Shown here: one piece after another, positions 42,090 to 50,061 of the stretch
Layout: the number at the start of each line of letters is the position of its first letter
Position numbering within the stretch: position 1 is the stretch's first letter
DNA from: 66-474 sp964489055
GTDB taxonomy: Bacteria; Pseudomonadota; Gammaproteobacteria; Xanthomonadales; Rhodanobacteraceae
Length of the DNA stretch: 64,000 nt
Reading direction: 5' to 3'
Assembly (NCBI GenBank): GCA_964489055.1
Contig: CAZAXF010000002.1
Coordinates: 1-64,000, forward strand
Notes under the pieces: model-generated
What the model saw: the letters and a program-made list of their open reading frames with translations, nothing else
Databases searched by the model: none
What the model was told of the DNA's origin: nothing
Position numbers and translations under genes: made by a program

Positions 42090-42898
42090 CAGGCGGCGCC
42101 TCCGGCGTGGCTGGTGCGTGCGAGTCGCGCTTCATTGCGCCGGGCGTTGACGAAGGTGCGCACGAATGGATGACCGGTGGCGGTGACTTCCTCCAGCGTA
42201 CCGGCGGCCACCAGCCGGCCGTCGTCGAGCACCGCGACGCGATCGCTGAGCGCCGCCATGGTGTAGGGGTCGTGGGTGACCATCACCACCGTGAGGTTCA
42301 GTTCCTTGTGCAGTTGGCCGAGCATGCTGTCGAAGGCCGCGGCCGAGGCGGGATCGAGGCCGGTGGTGGGCTCGTCCAGGAACAGCAGCTCGGCTTCCAG
42401 CATCAGCGCGCGCGCCAGCGCGGCGCGTTTCAGCATGCCGCCGGAAAGCTGCGCCGGAAACTTCCAGGCCGCGTCGGGTTCCAGGCCGACCATGTGCAGC
42501 TTCAGTGCAACGCTTTCGCGCAGGATCGACTTGTCGATCGTCCAGCCGTCCTTGCGCAGTTCACGCATCGGGAAGGCGATGTTGTCGAACACGTTGAACG
42601 CGCTGAACAGCGCGCCGCGCTGGAACAGCACACCCCAGCGTCGGCGCAGGGCGCGCGCGGCCGCACCGTCGATCTCGTGCACCGGCTCGCCGAGCACCCG
42701 GACCGAGCCGGCATCGGGTCGCAGCAGGCCGATCACCTGGTGCAGAAGGGTCGATTTTCCCGAACCGGAGCTTCCGATCACCGACAGGAATTCGCCGCGC
42801 CGCACGTCCAGGTCCAGCCCGTCGTGCACCCTCTGGCGGCCGAAGCGCTTGTGCAGGTCGCGGATCTCGATGACGGTTTCGCCGTTGGCCGGTTGCAT
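42089..42898 (-). CDS. MCE-system ABC transporter ATP-binding protein (MlaF-like)
   Basis: This is a 269-residue protein. Walker A is GSSGSGKSTL, signature AQLSGGMLKRAALARAL, and Walker B ELLFLDEPTTGLDPASA. VLFQRGALFSAFNVFDNIAF is the Q-loop region typical of MlaF. It powers lipid transport at the inner membrane. It sits between the permease and MlaD-like genes. Confidence 0.93.
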   Translation of the reverse strand: MQPANGETVIEIRDLHKRFGRQRVHDGLDLDVRRGEFLSVIGSSGSGKSTLLHQVIGLLRPDAGSVRVLGEPVHEIDGAAARALRRRWGVLFQRGALFSAFNVFDNIAFPMRELRKDGWTIDKSILRESVALKLHMVGLEPDAAWKFPAQLSGGMLKRAALARALMLEAELLFLDEPTTGLDPASAAAFDSMLGQLHKELNLTVVMVTHDPYTMAALSDRVAVLDDGRLVAAGTLEEVTATGHPFVRTFVNARRNEARLARTSHAGGAA

Positions 42899-42906
42899 GA
42901 CGCGCC

Positions 42907-44022
42907 TCACATCAGGCCGACGTTGGTGAGCGCGGCGCCCAGCGAGGCGTCGAGCAGCAGGATCGCGGTCAGGCTGGTGACCACCGAGAATGTGGTGTGG
43001 CGGCTGAGGCTTTCGGTATCCGGCGACGCGTTCATGCCGAACCAGCAGCCCACCAGGGCAATCACGAATCCGAACAGCGCGCCCTTGCCGATGCCGATCC
43101 AGAAGTTGACGATCTGCACCTGCTGCACGGCCTGCATCAGGAACAGCCGGAAGTTGATGCCGAGCGCCGCGTGCGCGGCCAGCGCGCTGCCCAGCATCGT
43201 GGTGCAGTTGGTCCACACCACCAGCAGTGGCATGCCGATGACCGCGCCCGCCACGCGCGGCAGCGCAAGGCGCAGGCTGGGCGTGGAACCCAGCGCCTGC
43301 AGCGCCGCATATTCCTCGGTAATGTGCATCGCGCCGATGCTGGCGGTCATGGCCGAGCCGCTGCGCCCGGACATCAGCAACCCGGTGACCACCGCGCCCA
43401 GTTCGCGCGGCACCGCCGTGGCCATCATGCCGATCACCAGGCTGGTCGCGGCAAACTGTTTCAGTACCAGCCCCATCTGGATGGTCATCACCGCACCGAC
43501 CAGGAAACCGATGCTGCCCAGCAGCAGCATCGCGCTGACGCCGATGTGGTAAACGTTGGCCGAGATTTCCTTCCACGGCGTCACCCGCGGGTGGCGCACG
43601 CAATACGCGACGTCCAGCAGAAGTTGTCCGGCCAGCAGCAGCATGCCGCCGGCAGCCGCGAACACCAGCCGGATGCCGCGGCCGAAGCGTTCCAGCCACC
43701 CCGCCACGCCGCCGACCGACGGTTCATGCAGTGGTGACGTGTGCGCCAGCCGCTCGAACAGGTTGCGCTGGTCGTCGCTGCAGTCCAGGCGCTCGGGCAG
43801 GCGACCGTTCCAGGCCTTCCAGAGCACCAGCGCGCCGGTGCTGTCCAGCGCCTCGACCTGCTGCATGTCCCAGCGGTAGTCGCTGGGCGATCCGAGCGCG
43901 GCGAACTCGCGCAGCAGGCGCCGGCGACGCCGCGCGTCGACAATCAGGTTCCACGAACCGGACAACGCGATGCGCGAGTCGCCTTCGCGGCGCCAGCCCG
44001 GATTGGATGCGATTGCGGTCAT
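42907..44022 (-). CDS. STAS-MlaE fusion permease
   Basis: This is a 371-residue protein. Residues 1-95 carry a STAS-type domain (WNLIVDARRRRRLLREFA, WDMQQVEALDSTGALVLWKA). The rest is an MlaE permease with five membrane helices and the conserved ITEEYAALQALGSTP and TGLLMSGRSGSAMTASIGAM. In E. coli the STAS protein MlaB is a separate subunit; here it is fused to MlaE. First gene of the operon MlaE-MlaF-MlaD-lipoprotein. Confidence 0.9.
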   Translation of the reverse strand: MTAIASNPGWRREGDSRIALSGSWNLIVDARRRRRLLREFAALGSPSDYRWDMQQVEALDSTGALVLWKAWNGRLPERLDCSDDQRNLFERLAHTSPLHEPSVGGVAGWLERFGRGIRLVFAAAGGMLLLAGQLLLDVAYCVRHPRVTPWKEISANVYHIGVSAMLLLGSIGFLVGAVMTIQMGLVLKQFAATSLVIGMMATAVPRELGAVVTGLLMSGRSGSAMTASIGAMHITEEYAALQALGSTPSLRLALPRVAGAVIGMPLLVVWTNCTTMLGSALAAHAALGINFRLFLMQAVQQVQIVNFWIGIGKGALFGFVIALVGCWFGMNASPDTESLSRHTTFSVVTSLTAILLLDASLGAALTNVGLM

Positions 44023-44105
44023 GGCCCGGGGATTTTGCGGTCATCCTCAGGGTATGCACGGGCCGTGACGGGCGCGTGAGCGCGATGTGTGCGCCTGGCG
44101 CGACT

Positions 44106-44774
44106 TCAGGCCGTGGCGGCCTGTGCGGCGATCTGCCTGAGCACCTGTTCGAACACTTCCGGCGGCTGCCCGCCCGGAATCAGTTGCGTGCCGTTGACGA
44201 TGGTCGCGGGTACCGAGTTGATGCCCGCCTGCTGGTAGTGGCGCTCCTGTGCACGCACTTCATCGGCGTAGTCGCCGGCATCCAGCACCCGGCGTGCTTC
44301 CTCGGCATCGAGTCCCGCCTCCGCGGCCAGGCGCACCAGCACGGCGTGGTCCGAGACGTTCTCGCCGTCGCTGAAATACGCGCGGAACAACGCCTGCTTC
44401 AGCGCCAGCGCGCGCCCGTGGTCGTGCCGGCCCGCCCAGTGCAGCAGTCGGTGGGCGTCAAAGGTGTTCCACACGCGGCTGCCGCGCTGCACGTTGTAAT
44501 CAAATCCCACCGCCGCCGCGCGCTCGCGCAACACCTTGCGGTTGGCTTCCGACTGGGCCTCGCTGATGCCGTACTTGCGCATGATGTGCTCGAGGGCATC
44601 CTCGCCCGCGGCCGGCATGTCCGGCTGCAGCTCGAACGGCTGCAGGTGGATCTCGGCCGCGACTTCGCCGTCCATGTTGGCCAGCGCCCGCTGCAGCCCG
44701 GCAAGCCCGACCGCGCACCACGGGCAGGCGACGTCGGAGACGAAGTCGATGCGGAGCGGGGTGGGGGAGGGCAT
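44106..44774 (-). CDS. DsbA family oxidoreductase (FrnE-like)
   Basis: This is a 222-residue protein without signal peptide. The thioredoxin-type motif is CPWC (residues about 18-21: FVSDVACPWCAVGLA), with cis-Pro in NSVPATIVNG. FDYNVQRGSRVWNTFDAHRL is the FrnE signature. Cytoplasmic oxidoreductase, possibly linked to cadmium or oxidative stress response. The downstream S10 gene on the same strand starts after about 110 bases, so separate transcription is possible. Confidence 0.92.
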   Translation of the reverse strand: MPSPTPLRIDFVSDVACPWCAVGLAGLQRALANMDGEVAAEIHLQPFELQPDMPAAGEDALEHIMRKYGISEAQSEANRKVLRERAAAVGFDYNVQRGSRVWNTFDAHRLLHWAGRHDHGRALALKQALFRAYFSDGENVSDHAVLVRLAAEAGLDAEEARRVLDAGDYADEVRAQERHYQQAGINSVPATIVNGTQLIPGGQPPEVFEQVLRQIAAQAATA

Positions 44775-44837
44775 GGGTACACCGGGATCGCGGCTGCGGA
44801 TACCCCCGAGATGGAGGCGACCGCCGCAATCTCAATC

Positions 44838-44876
44838 GCCGCGGAACCCGACTCCGGTGGCGCCGGGTTCCGCGGG
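44838..44876 (-). terminator. Hairpin after the S10 peptidase gene
   Basis: gccgcggaacccg and cgggttccgcgggc pair over at least twelve bases with a loop of about 12. There is no T-tract; it could act as a rho-independent-like terminator or as transcript protection. Confidence 0.6.
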
Positions 44877-44883
44877 CGGTACC

Positions 44884-46452
44884 TCAGTGCCGATAGTGCG
44901 CGTTGATGAAGTCGGCAGCGGCGGCGTGCAGCGCGTCGTGCGACTTCGGGTTCAGGTACACCATGTGTCCGGAGGGGAAGAACTGGTAGGTGATGTTCTT
45001 TTGCAGGCGGTTCGGGATCGGCAGGTGGTGCATTTCGTATTCGGCCGAATAGAACGGGGTGCCGAGGTCGAAATAGCCGCCCAGCAGCAGCACGTGCAGT
45101 TGCGGGTCGTGCTTCATGGCCGATGCGAGGTCGGGCATCACGTTGGGCAGGGCCGGCAGCGGGAACGGTGCGTTGGGTTGCTTGTGCTTGAAATCCCATT
45201 TCATGAACACGTTGATCTGCGGCTTGTAGGTCATGTGCTTGCCGAAATCGAGCGTGTTGCGCACGTACGCGTTGAACATCGAGACCGTCGGCGCGTCGAT
45301 GGCCGAATCCATGGGATCGTAGTCGGCCGATTCGCCCATGGGATTGATGGCCGGGCCGCTGTAGCGCGAATCGAGGCGACCGGTGACGTCGTCTTCGGCG
45401 CCCAGCAGTTCGTGCGCGAACTGGCCGCCGCTGACGCGCAGGTTGGCCTTGAGGATGTAGGCGGTCGGCAGGCCCGTGTACTGGTGCAGTTGCGCGGCGA
45501 CCTTCTGTTTGGTCGCCGAGTCCAGCAGGGAGCCCTGCATCAGCGCCTGTACGTACTCGGTGGTCGCGAATCGTTCGACCTGTTTCAGGAAGGCCGGCAG
45601 GTCGGCGGGTTGGTTCGGCAGCTTGTGGTGGTACCAGGCGGTGGCTGCGTAACTTGGCAGGCCGAGCGCGTAGGACAGGTTGTTGGCGCCGGGGTTGATC
45701 TGCGGGAAGTCGACGCTGATGTCGTAGTTGAGGATGGCCGAAAGCAGCATCACGCCGTTCAGGCCCACGCTGTCGTCGTTTTCGAGGATGTTGGCCAGCA
45801 CCGCCGAACGGGTGGTGCCGTAGCTTTCCCCGAACAGGAACTTGGGCGAGTTCCAGCGGTTGTTGAGGGTGATGTAGCGGGTGATGAACTGCGCGAACGC
45901 CTTGGCGTCGGCATCCACGCCATAGACGTCCTTGGCCTTGCCGACGCCGCCATCGTCCTTGCCGATCACGCGCCCGAATCCGGTGCCGGGCGCGTCGATG
46001 AACACCAGGTCGCTGGCGTCGAGCAGGCTGTCGTTGTTGTTGACCATCCGGTACGGCGCCGGTGGCGTCAGCGTGCCGCTGCCCACTTCCACCCGCTTGG
46101 GGCCGAAGGCCAGCATGTGCAGCCAGATGGTCGAGGAGCCGGGTCCGCCGTTGTAGAGGAACGTGACCGGGCGCGTGGCCGGGCTTGCGCCGTCCTTCGT
46201 GTAGGCGACATAGGACATGCTGGCGATCGGCTTGTCGTCCTTGTTCTTGAGGACCAGCACGCCGGTGGTTGCGGTATAGCGAATGGTCCGGCCGCCGACG
46301 GTGACGCTGCCATGGGTTACCGACTTCTGGTCCGTGGGCGGCGCAACGTGGGCGGGCGCGCTGTGCGAGGCGCCCTTTTTCGGGGTGGCGGCGTGGACGC
46401 TGGCGGTTGCGCCGAGCAGCAGCAGGGCGCAGGCGAAAGCAATCGATTTCAT
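44884..46452 (-). CDS. S10 family serine carboxypeptidase
   Basis: This is a 522-residue protein with a signal peptide (1-21). The oxyanion/GGPG region is FLYNGGPGSSTIWLHMLAFG. The nucleophile Ser is in FGESYGTTR, Asp in GGYFDLGTPF, and His in FFPSGHMVY, which complete the S10 triad. Such enzymes remove C-terminal residues from peptides in the periplasm. A second S10 member lies at the window end. The ATG at 46452 begins a clear signal peptide. Confidence 0.92.
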   Translation of the reverse strand: MKSIAFACALLLLGATASVHAATPKKGASHSAPAHVAPPTDQKSVTHGSVTVGGRTIRYTATTGVLVLKNKDDKPIASMSYVAYTKDGASPATRPVTFLYNGGPGSSTIWLHMLAFGPKRVEVGSGTLTPPAPYRMVNNNDSLLDASDLVFIDAPGTGFGRVIGKDDGGVGKAKDVYGVDADAKAFAQFITRYITLNNRWNSPKFLFGESYGTTRSAVLANILENDDSVGLNGVMLLSAILNYDISVDFPQINPGANNLSYALGLPSYAATAWYHHKLPNQPADLPAFLKQVERFATTEYVQALMQGSLLDSATKQKVAAQLHQYTGLPTAYILKANLRVSGGQFAHELLGAEDDVTGRLDSRYSGPAINPMGESADYDPMDSAIDAPTVSMFNAYVRNTLDFGKHMTYKPQINVFMKWDFKHKQPNAPFPLPALPNVMPDLASAMKHDPQLHVLLLGGYFDLGTPFYSAEYEMHHLPIPNRLQKNITYQFFPSGHMVYLNPKSHDALHAAAADFINAHYRH

Positions 46453-46606
46453 CGGGTGGTTCCCCTCGTGGATGGTCGCGCGGACGTACGTGCCGGTTGT
46501 CCACGCCTTGAGCGGGCCATGATCCCGTGCCCCGCCGGCGACGGCATGTGCCATTGGTAAGCGCCCGGTGTCACGGTGTAAAGTGGGCGCTTTGCAGGAG
46601 TGACCC

Positions 46607-47560
46607 ATGGTGAGCGAGGCGACGACCCGCGCGGCGTTCCATCCCATCGGTACCCCCGGCAAGCCGTGGGGCGAGGCGGAAAAGCGTGAATGGCGCGCGC
46701 GCCAGCGCAGGCAGCGCAGCTACGCCGACGAGGTGCTGCAGGGGATCGAACGGCTGCGGCCGCGCTTCGAGGTTCTGCAGTACGACGAGCTGGACTACAC
46801 GCCCGACGGGCGCTATCCGCTGTTCGCGTTGAAGACCCCCGACTGGAACGATGCGCACCCGACCATGCTGGTGACCGGCGGCGTGCACGGTTACGAGACC
46901 AGCGGCGTGCACGGGGCGCTGCGGTTCGCCGACCTGCATGCCGCGGACTACGCCGATCGCGCCAACCTCCTGATCATCCCGTGCGTCAGCCCCTGGGGCT
47001 ACGAGCGCATCCATCGCTGGAACCCCCTGGCGCTGGATCCGAACCGCAATTTCGTCGCCGACAGCCCGGCGCCCGAATGTGCGGCGCTGTGGAAGCTGCT
47101 GGCGCCGATCCGCGAGCGCGTGGCGATGCACATCGACCTGCACGAAACCACCGACACCGACGAATCCGAGTTCCGCCCCGCGCTGGCCGCGCGCGACGGC
47201 AAGCCGTTCGAGCCCGGCACGATCCCGGACGGGTTCTACCTGTGCGGCGACAGCGAACGCCCCGAACCCGACTTCCAGCGCGCGGTGATCGCGGGGGTCG
47301 AAAAGGTGACGCACATCGCGCCGGCGGACCCGGACGGCACCATCATCGGTTCGCCGGTGGTCGCGCCCGGCGTCATCGAGTACCCACTGGCGAAGTGGGG
47401 CCTTTGCGCCGGCATCACCGCTGCGCGCTTTCGCACCACCACCGAGGTGTATCCGGACAGCCCGCGGGCGACGCCCGAAGAGTGCAACCGGGCCCAGGCC
47501 GCGGCCGCCTGTGCGGCGATCGAATACGCGCTGGCACACGCGCGCGCCCGGCAACCGTAG
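46607..47560 (+). CDS. M14 family metallocarboxypeptidase
   Basis: This is a 317-residue protein without signal peptide. Zinc ligands are H94 and E97 in TGGVHGYETSGVHG, and a later His (VAMHIDLHET, H175 or H179). DPNRNF provides substrate-binding Asn/Arg, and RFRTTTEVYPDSPRA holds the likely catalytic Glu. It is divergent to the S10 gene and 38 bases before a TPR gene. Cytoplasmic peptidase of M14 type, distinct from the exported one. Confidence 0.9.
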   Translation: MVSEATTRAAFHPIGTPGKPWGEAEKREWRARQRRQRSYADEVLQGIERLRPRFEVLQYDELDYTPDGRYPLFALKTPDWNDAHPTMLVTGGVHGYETSGVHGALRFADLHAADYADRANLLIIPCVSPWGYERIHRWNPLALDPNRNFVADSPAPECAALWKLLAPIRERVAMHIDLHETTDTDESEFRPALAARDGKPFEPGTIPDGFYLCGDSERPEPDFQRAVIAGVEKVTHIAPADPDGTIIGSPVVAPGVIEYPLAKWGLCAGITAARFRTTTEVYPDSPRATPEECNRAQAAAACAAIEYALAHARARQP

Positions 47561-47597
47561 GTTGCGTCGCCCATTCACCACGCCAGGGAGTTTTCCA

Positions 47598-48599
47598 TTG
47601 TCGAGACGTTCGTTGCGTTCGCCTGCCGCGCAGGCATGGATATTGGGTCTTGTCAGCCTGTTTTCGTGCGCCTGTGCGGCCGCAACGACGCAGACGTCCC
47701 GGGCAGACAGGCTGGCAAATGACGGCAACTACGCGGCCGCCGCAAAGGCCTTTGCGCAGCTTCAGGCCGAATCACCGCACGACGCGGCGATCACGGCCAG
47801 GCTGGCCCGGTTGGATCTGTTGCTGGGAAAGCCCGAGCAAGCAGTCGACTGGGCGAAGAAGAGCGTGGCGCTTGCACCGCACAGCGCGCGTTATCAAATA
47901 CTGCTGGGCGACGCGTACACGAGTTACGTCAACGACGTCAGCATTTTCAGGAAACTGGGTGTGGCGCACAAGATCCGGGATGCATACCAGAAGGCCACAC
48001 AACTTGATCCGGACAACGCCGACGCACATTTTTCGCTGACCATGTTTTACCTGTTGGCCCCCGGCATTGCGGGTGGCAGCGACGACAAGGCAGCCGAACA
48101 AATACGGACACTTGCGAAGCTGGACCCCGGGATGGCTGACCTGGCGCAGGCGCGCCGGGCGACCAAGGACAAACAGGATGCGAAGGTTGAAGGCTTGCTG
48201 CGCAAGGCGGCCGCCGCCGCGAAGGACGACAGCGGCTACATGGTGCTGGGCGCGTATCTGCTGTCCCGGCAGCGTTCGAAACAGGCGCTTGCGGTGTTCC
48301 GGCAGGCCATGACCGCTTACCCCCACGATCCGGACGCCTACTACCAGGTCGGCAAGCTGGCGGCGACGGGAAAAGCGGATCCGCAGGCGGGCATCAAGGC
48401 ACTCGAGACCTACCTTGGCATGTCCATCGACTGGACCAAAGGCAATCCACCATTTTGCCGGGCACACTACCGCCTGGCGCAGATCTGGATGCGTCTCGGC
48501 GACCGGGCGAAAGCCAGAAGCGAGTACCGGCAATCGTTGCAACTGGATCCCGGCTTCAAGCAAGCCCGGCAGGCGTTGCAGAAACTTGGCCCCGGGTAG
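47598..48599 (+). CDS. TPR repeat protein, exported
   Basis: This is a 333-residue protein starting at a TTG (AGGGAG eight bases before). A signal peptide lies at about 10-30 (AWILGLVSLFSCACAAA). TPR-like helices fill most of the sequence: ANDGNYAAAAKAFAQLQAES, LARLDLLLGKPEQAVDWAKK, LGDAYTSYVNDVS, AYYQVGKLAATGKADPQAGI and AHYRLAQIWMRLGDRAKARS. Scaffold role, partner unknown. Confidence 0.8.
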   Translation: MSRRSLRSPAAQAWILGLVSLFSCACAAATTQTSRADRLANDGNYAAAAKAFAQLQAESPHDAAITARLARLDLLLGKPEQAVDWAKKSVALAPHSARYQILLGDAYTSYVNDVSIFRKLGVAHKIRDAYQKATQLDPDNADAHFSLTMFYLLAPGIAGGSDDKAAEQIRTLAKLDPGMADLAQARRATKDKQDAKVEGLLRKAAAAAKDDSGYMVLGAYLLSRQRSKQALAVFRQAMTAYPHDPDAYYQVGKLAATGKADPQAGIKALETYLGMSIDWTKGNPPFCRAHYRLAQIWMRLGDRAKARSEYRQSLQLDPGFKQARQALQKLGPG

Positions 48600-49045
48600 C
48601 GTCTTTCGGCATGCTGCGCATGGAACCCAAGTTTAAACAATATATTGCAAGTGGAAATGCATCCAGGTCCTGACGTGAACGTGGCTGGACTCCGGTGTGT
48701 GTTCCGGCCGTGCACGGACATTTGTTCGAATTTTCCGGTCGGATTCGCCGAATTGTGAACATGTGCAACAGTTCGCCCTTGAATTTCGCGTAGCTTCGCA
48801 GGTGCTGCCGACCGTATTGCGGTGGAAATTCGGGTGGATCTGCGACCACGTTCCCGGGGCTGTCGAGGTTTCCTCGACGGCCCCGAAACGCACGCCGTAC
48901 CGGAGATCGCGTATCGAATTTCCTCGTGCCACGGCCGGTGGCAGGCCGAGCTTGGAAGTCGTGATGGATCGGCTTTGCCAACGACAGCTCTCGATCGGCA
49001 CAACCCCTGGTGACAAAAACCTGACCTGACTCGAGGAAAACAACA
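48600..49045. other. Intergenic, no gene recognised
   Basis: The stretch is AT-richer near 48630-48660 (aagtttaaacaatatattgc) and probably holds the promoter of the haem-oxygenase-fold gene further right. No repeat or RNA gene identified. Confidence 0.4.
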
Positions 49046-49828
49046 ATGAACGCAAGATTCGAACGCAGCGGCCCCCTGACCCAAATCAGCAGCTACCCGC
49101 AATGGGCGCAGGACGTGGTGGCCCAGTGCGACCCGGTGAAGCGGACCGTCGTCGAGCATGAATTCTGGGATGCGATGCGCGAATGCACGCTGGACGCGAC
49201 ATCGACGGCCAATTTCATGATCGGCATCTGGCCCGTGATCGAGCGGTTTCCCGCCTACATGGCGCAAAGCCTGTTGAAGACGCGCTTCGGGCGCAGTGAT
49301 GGCGACAACCTGGCCCGACGCTGGCTGGTACGCAACATCCGCGTGGAACAGAACCATGCCGAGTACTGGCTGAACTGGGCCGAGGGCGCCGGCGTGCCAC
49401 GCAAGGACGTGCTGCACGGGTCCGCGCCCGTGGGCACGCAGACGCTGGCGCACTGGTGCGAAGAGATCTCCAGCCGCGGTTCACTCGCCGCGAGCGTGGC
49501 CGCCGTCAACTACGCGATCGAGGGCGCTACCGGGGAATGGTCGCAGCGGGTGTTCGACAGCCAGAAATACGCCGACAGCTTTCCCGCGCACCGCCGCGTG
49601 GGAAGCCTGCGCTGGCTGCAGCTGCACGCGGCCTATGACGACACGCATCCGTGGGAGGCGCTGGAAATCGTGTGCACGCTCCTGGGCACCGCGCCGACGG
49701 CGGACCAGGTGGCGCACCTGGCCGAGTGCATCCAGCGCAGCTACGTGGGCATGCGGGTGAGCCTGGAGAGCTGCTGCAGCCAGGTGTCCGCGCGCGAACC
49801 GGTGCAGGGAGCCGTTGTCGCCGCCTAG
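49046..49828 (+). CDS. Haem-oxygenase-fold (TenA/CADD/HDO-type) putative diiron protein
   Basis: This is a 260-residue protein. Helical layout and ligand pattern fit the HO-like diiron oxidase superfamily: VEHEFWDAMREC (E37/H38), RVEQNHAEYWLNWAEG (E101, H104), VNYAIEGATGEW (E159) and AAYDDTHPWEALEI (D198/D199, H201). Family members include TenA, PqqC, CADD (pABA synthesis) and iron-dependent oxygenases in natural-product pathways. No thiamin or PQQ genes are near. The role remains open. Confidence 0.75.
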   Translation: MNARFERSGPLTQISSYPQWAQDVVAQCDPVKRTVVEHEFWDAMRECTLDATSTANFMIGIWPVIERFPAYMAQSLLKTRFGRSDGDNLARRWLVRNIRVEQNHAEYWLNWAEGAGVPRKDVLHGSAPVGTQTLAHWCEEISSRGSLAASVAAVNYAIEGATGEWSQRVFDSQKYADSFPAHRRVGSLRWLQLHAAYDDTHPWEALEIVCTLLGTAPTADQVAHLAECIQRSYVGMRVSLESCCSQVSAREPVQGAVVAA

Positions 49829-50004
49829 GGGCGTGGGCGGAAGGAGCTTTCGAGCCGAAAAGGCGACTGGACGGATTTTCGACAATTTTCCGGCGCCTGA
49901 CGGCTCCATGGGCCGGGAATTGGCGGCAATATGGACCGCGCAGGCGCTTGTGCAGGCGGGAACGTTTCTGCCGCCAACGGCCCGGGTTGGTACGCAATGT
50001 GCAA

Positions 50005-50039
50005 GGAGGGTCAGTGAGCGCGTGACGCGCTGACCCTCC
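50005..50039. promoter_or_regulatory. Strong hairpin 23 bases before the GGDEF-EAL start
   Basis: ggagggtcag, then tgagcgcgtgacgcg, then ctgaccctcc: a ten-pair outer stem with a second GCGCG-TGA-CGCGC-type inner stem. It may be an upstream terminator or an attenuator/RNA structure affecting the next gene; there is no T-tract. Confidence 0.55.
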
Positions 50040-50061
50040 CCCAACCTGCGGCACCCGGCTG

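Noticed and set aside
44399..46504. A 701-codon minus-strand frame overlapping the S10 peptidase and DsbA-like genes.
   Set aside because: It lies in another frame of the same strand. It has no domain pattern, while both overlapped genes have complete catalytic motifs.
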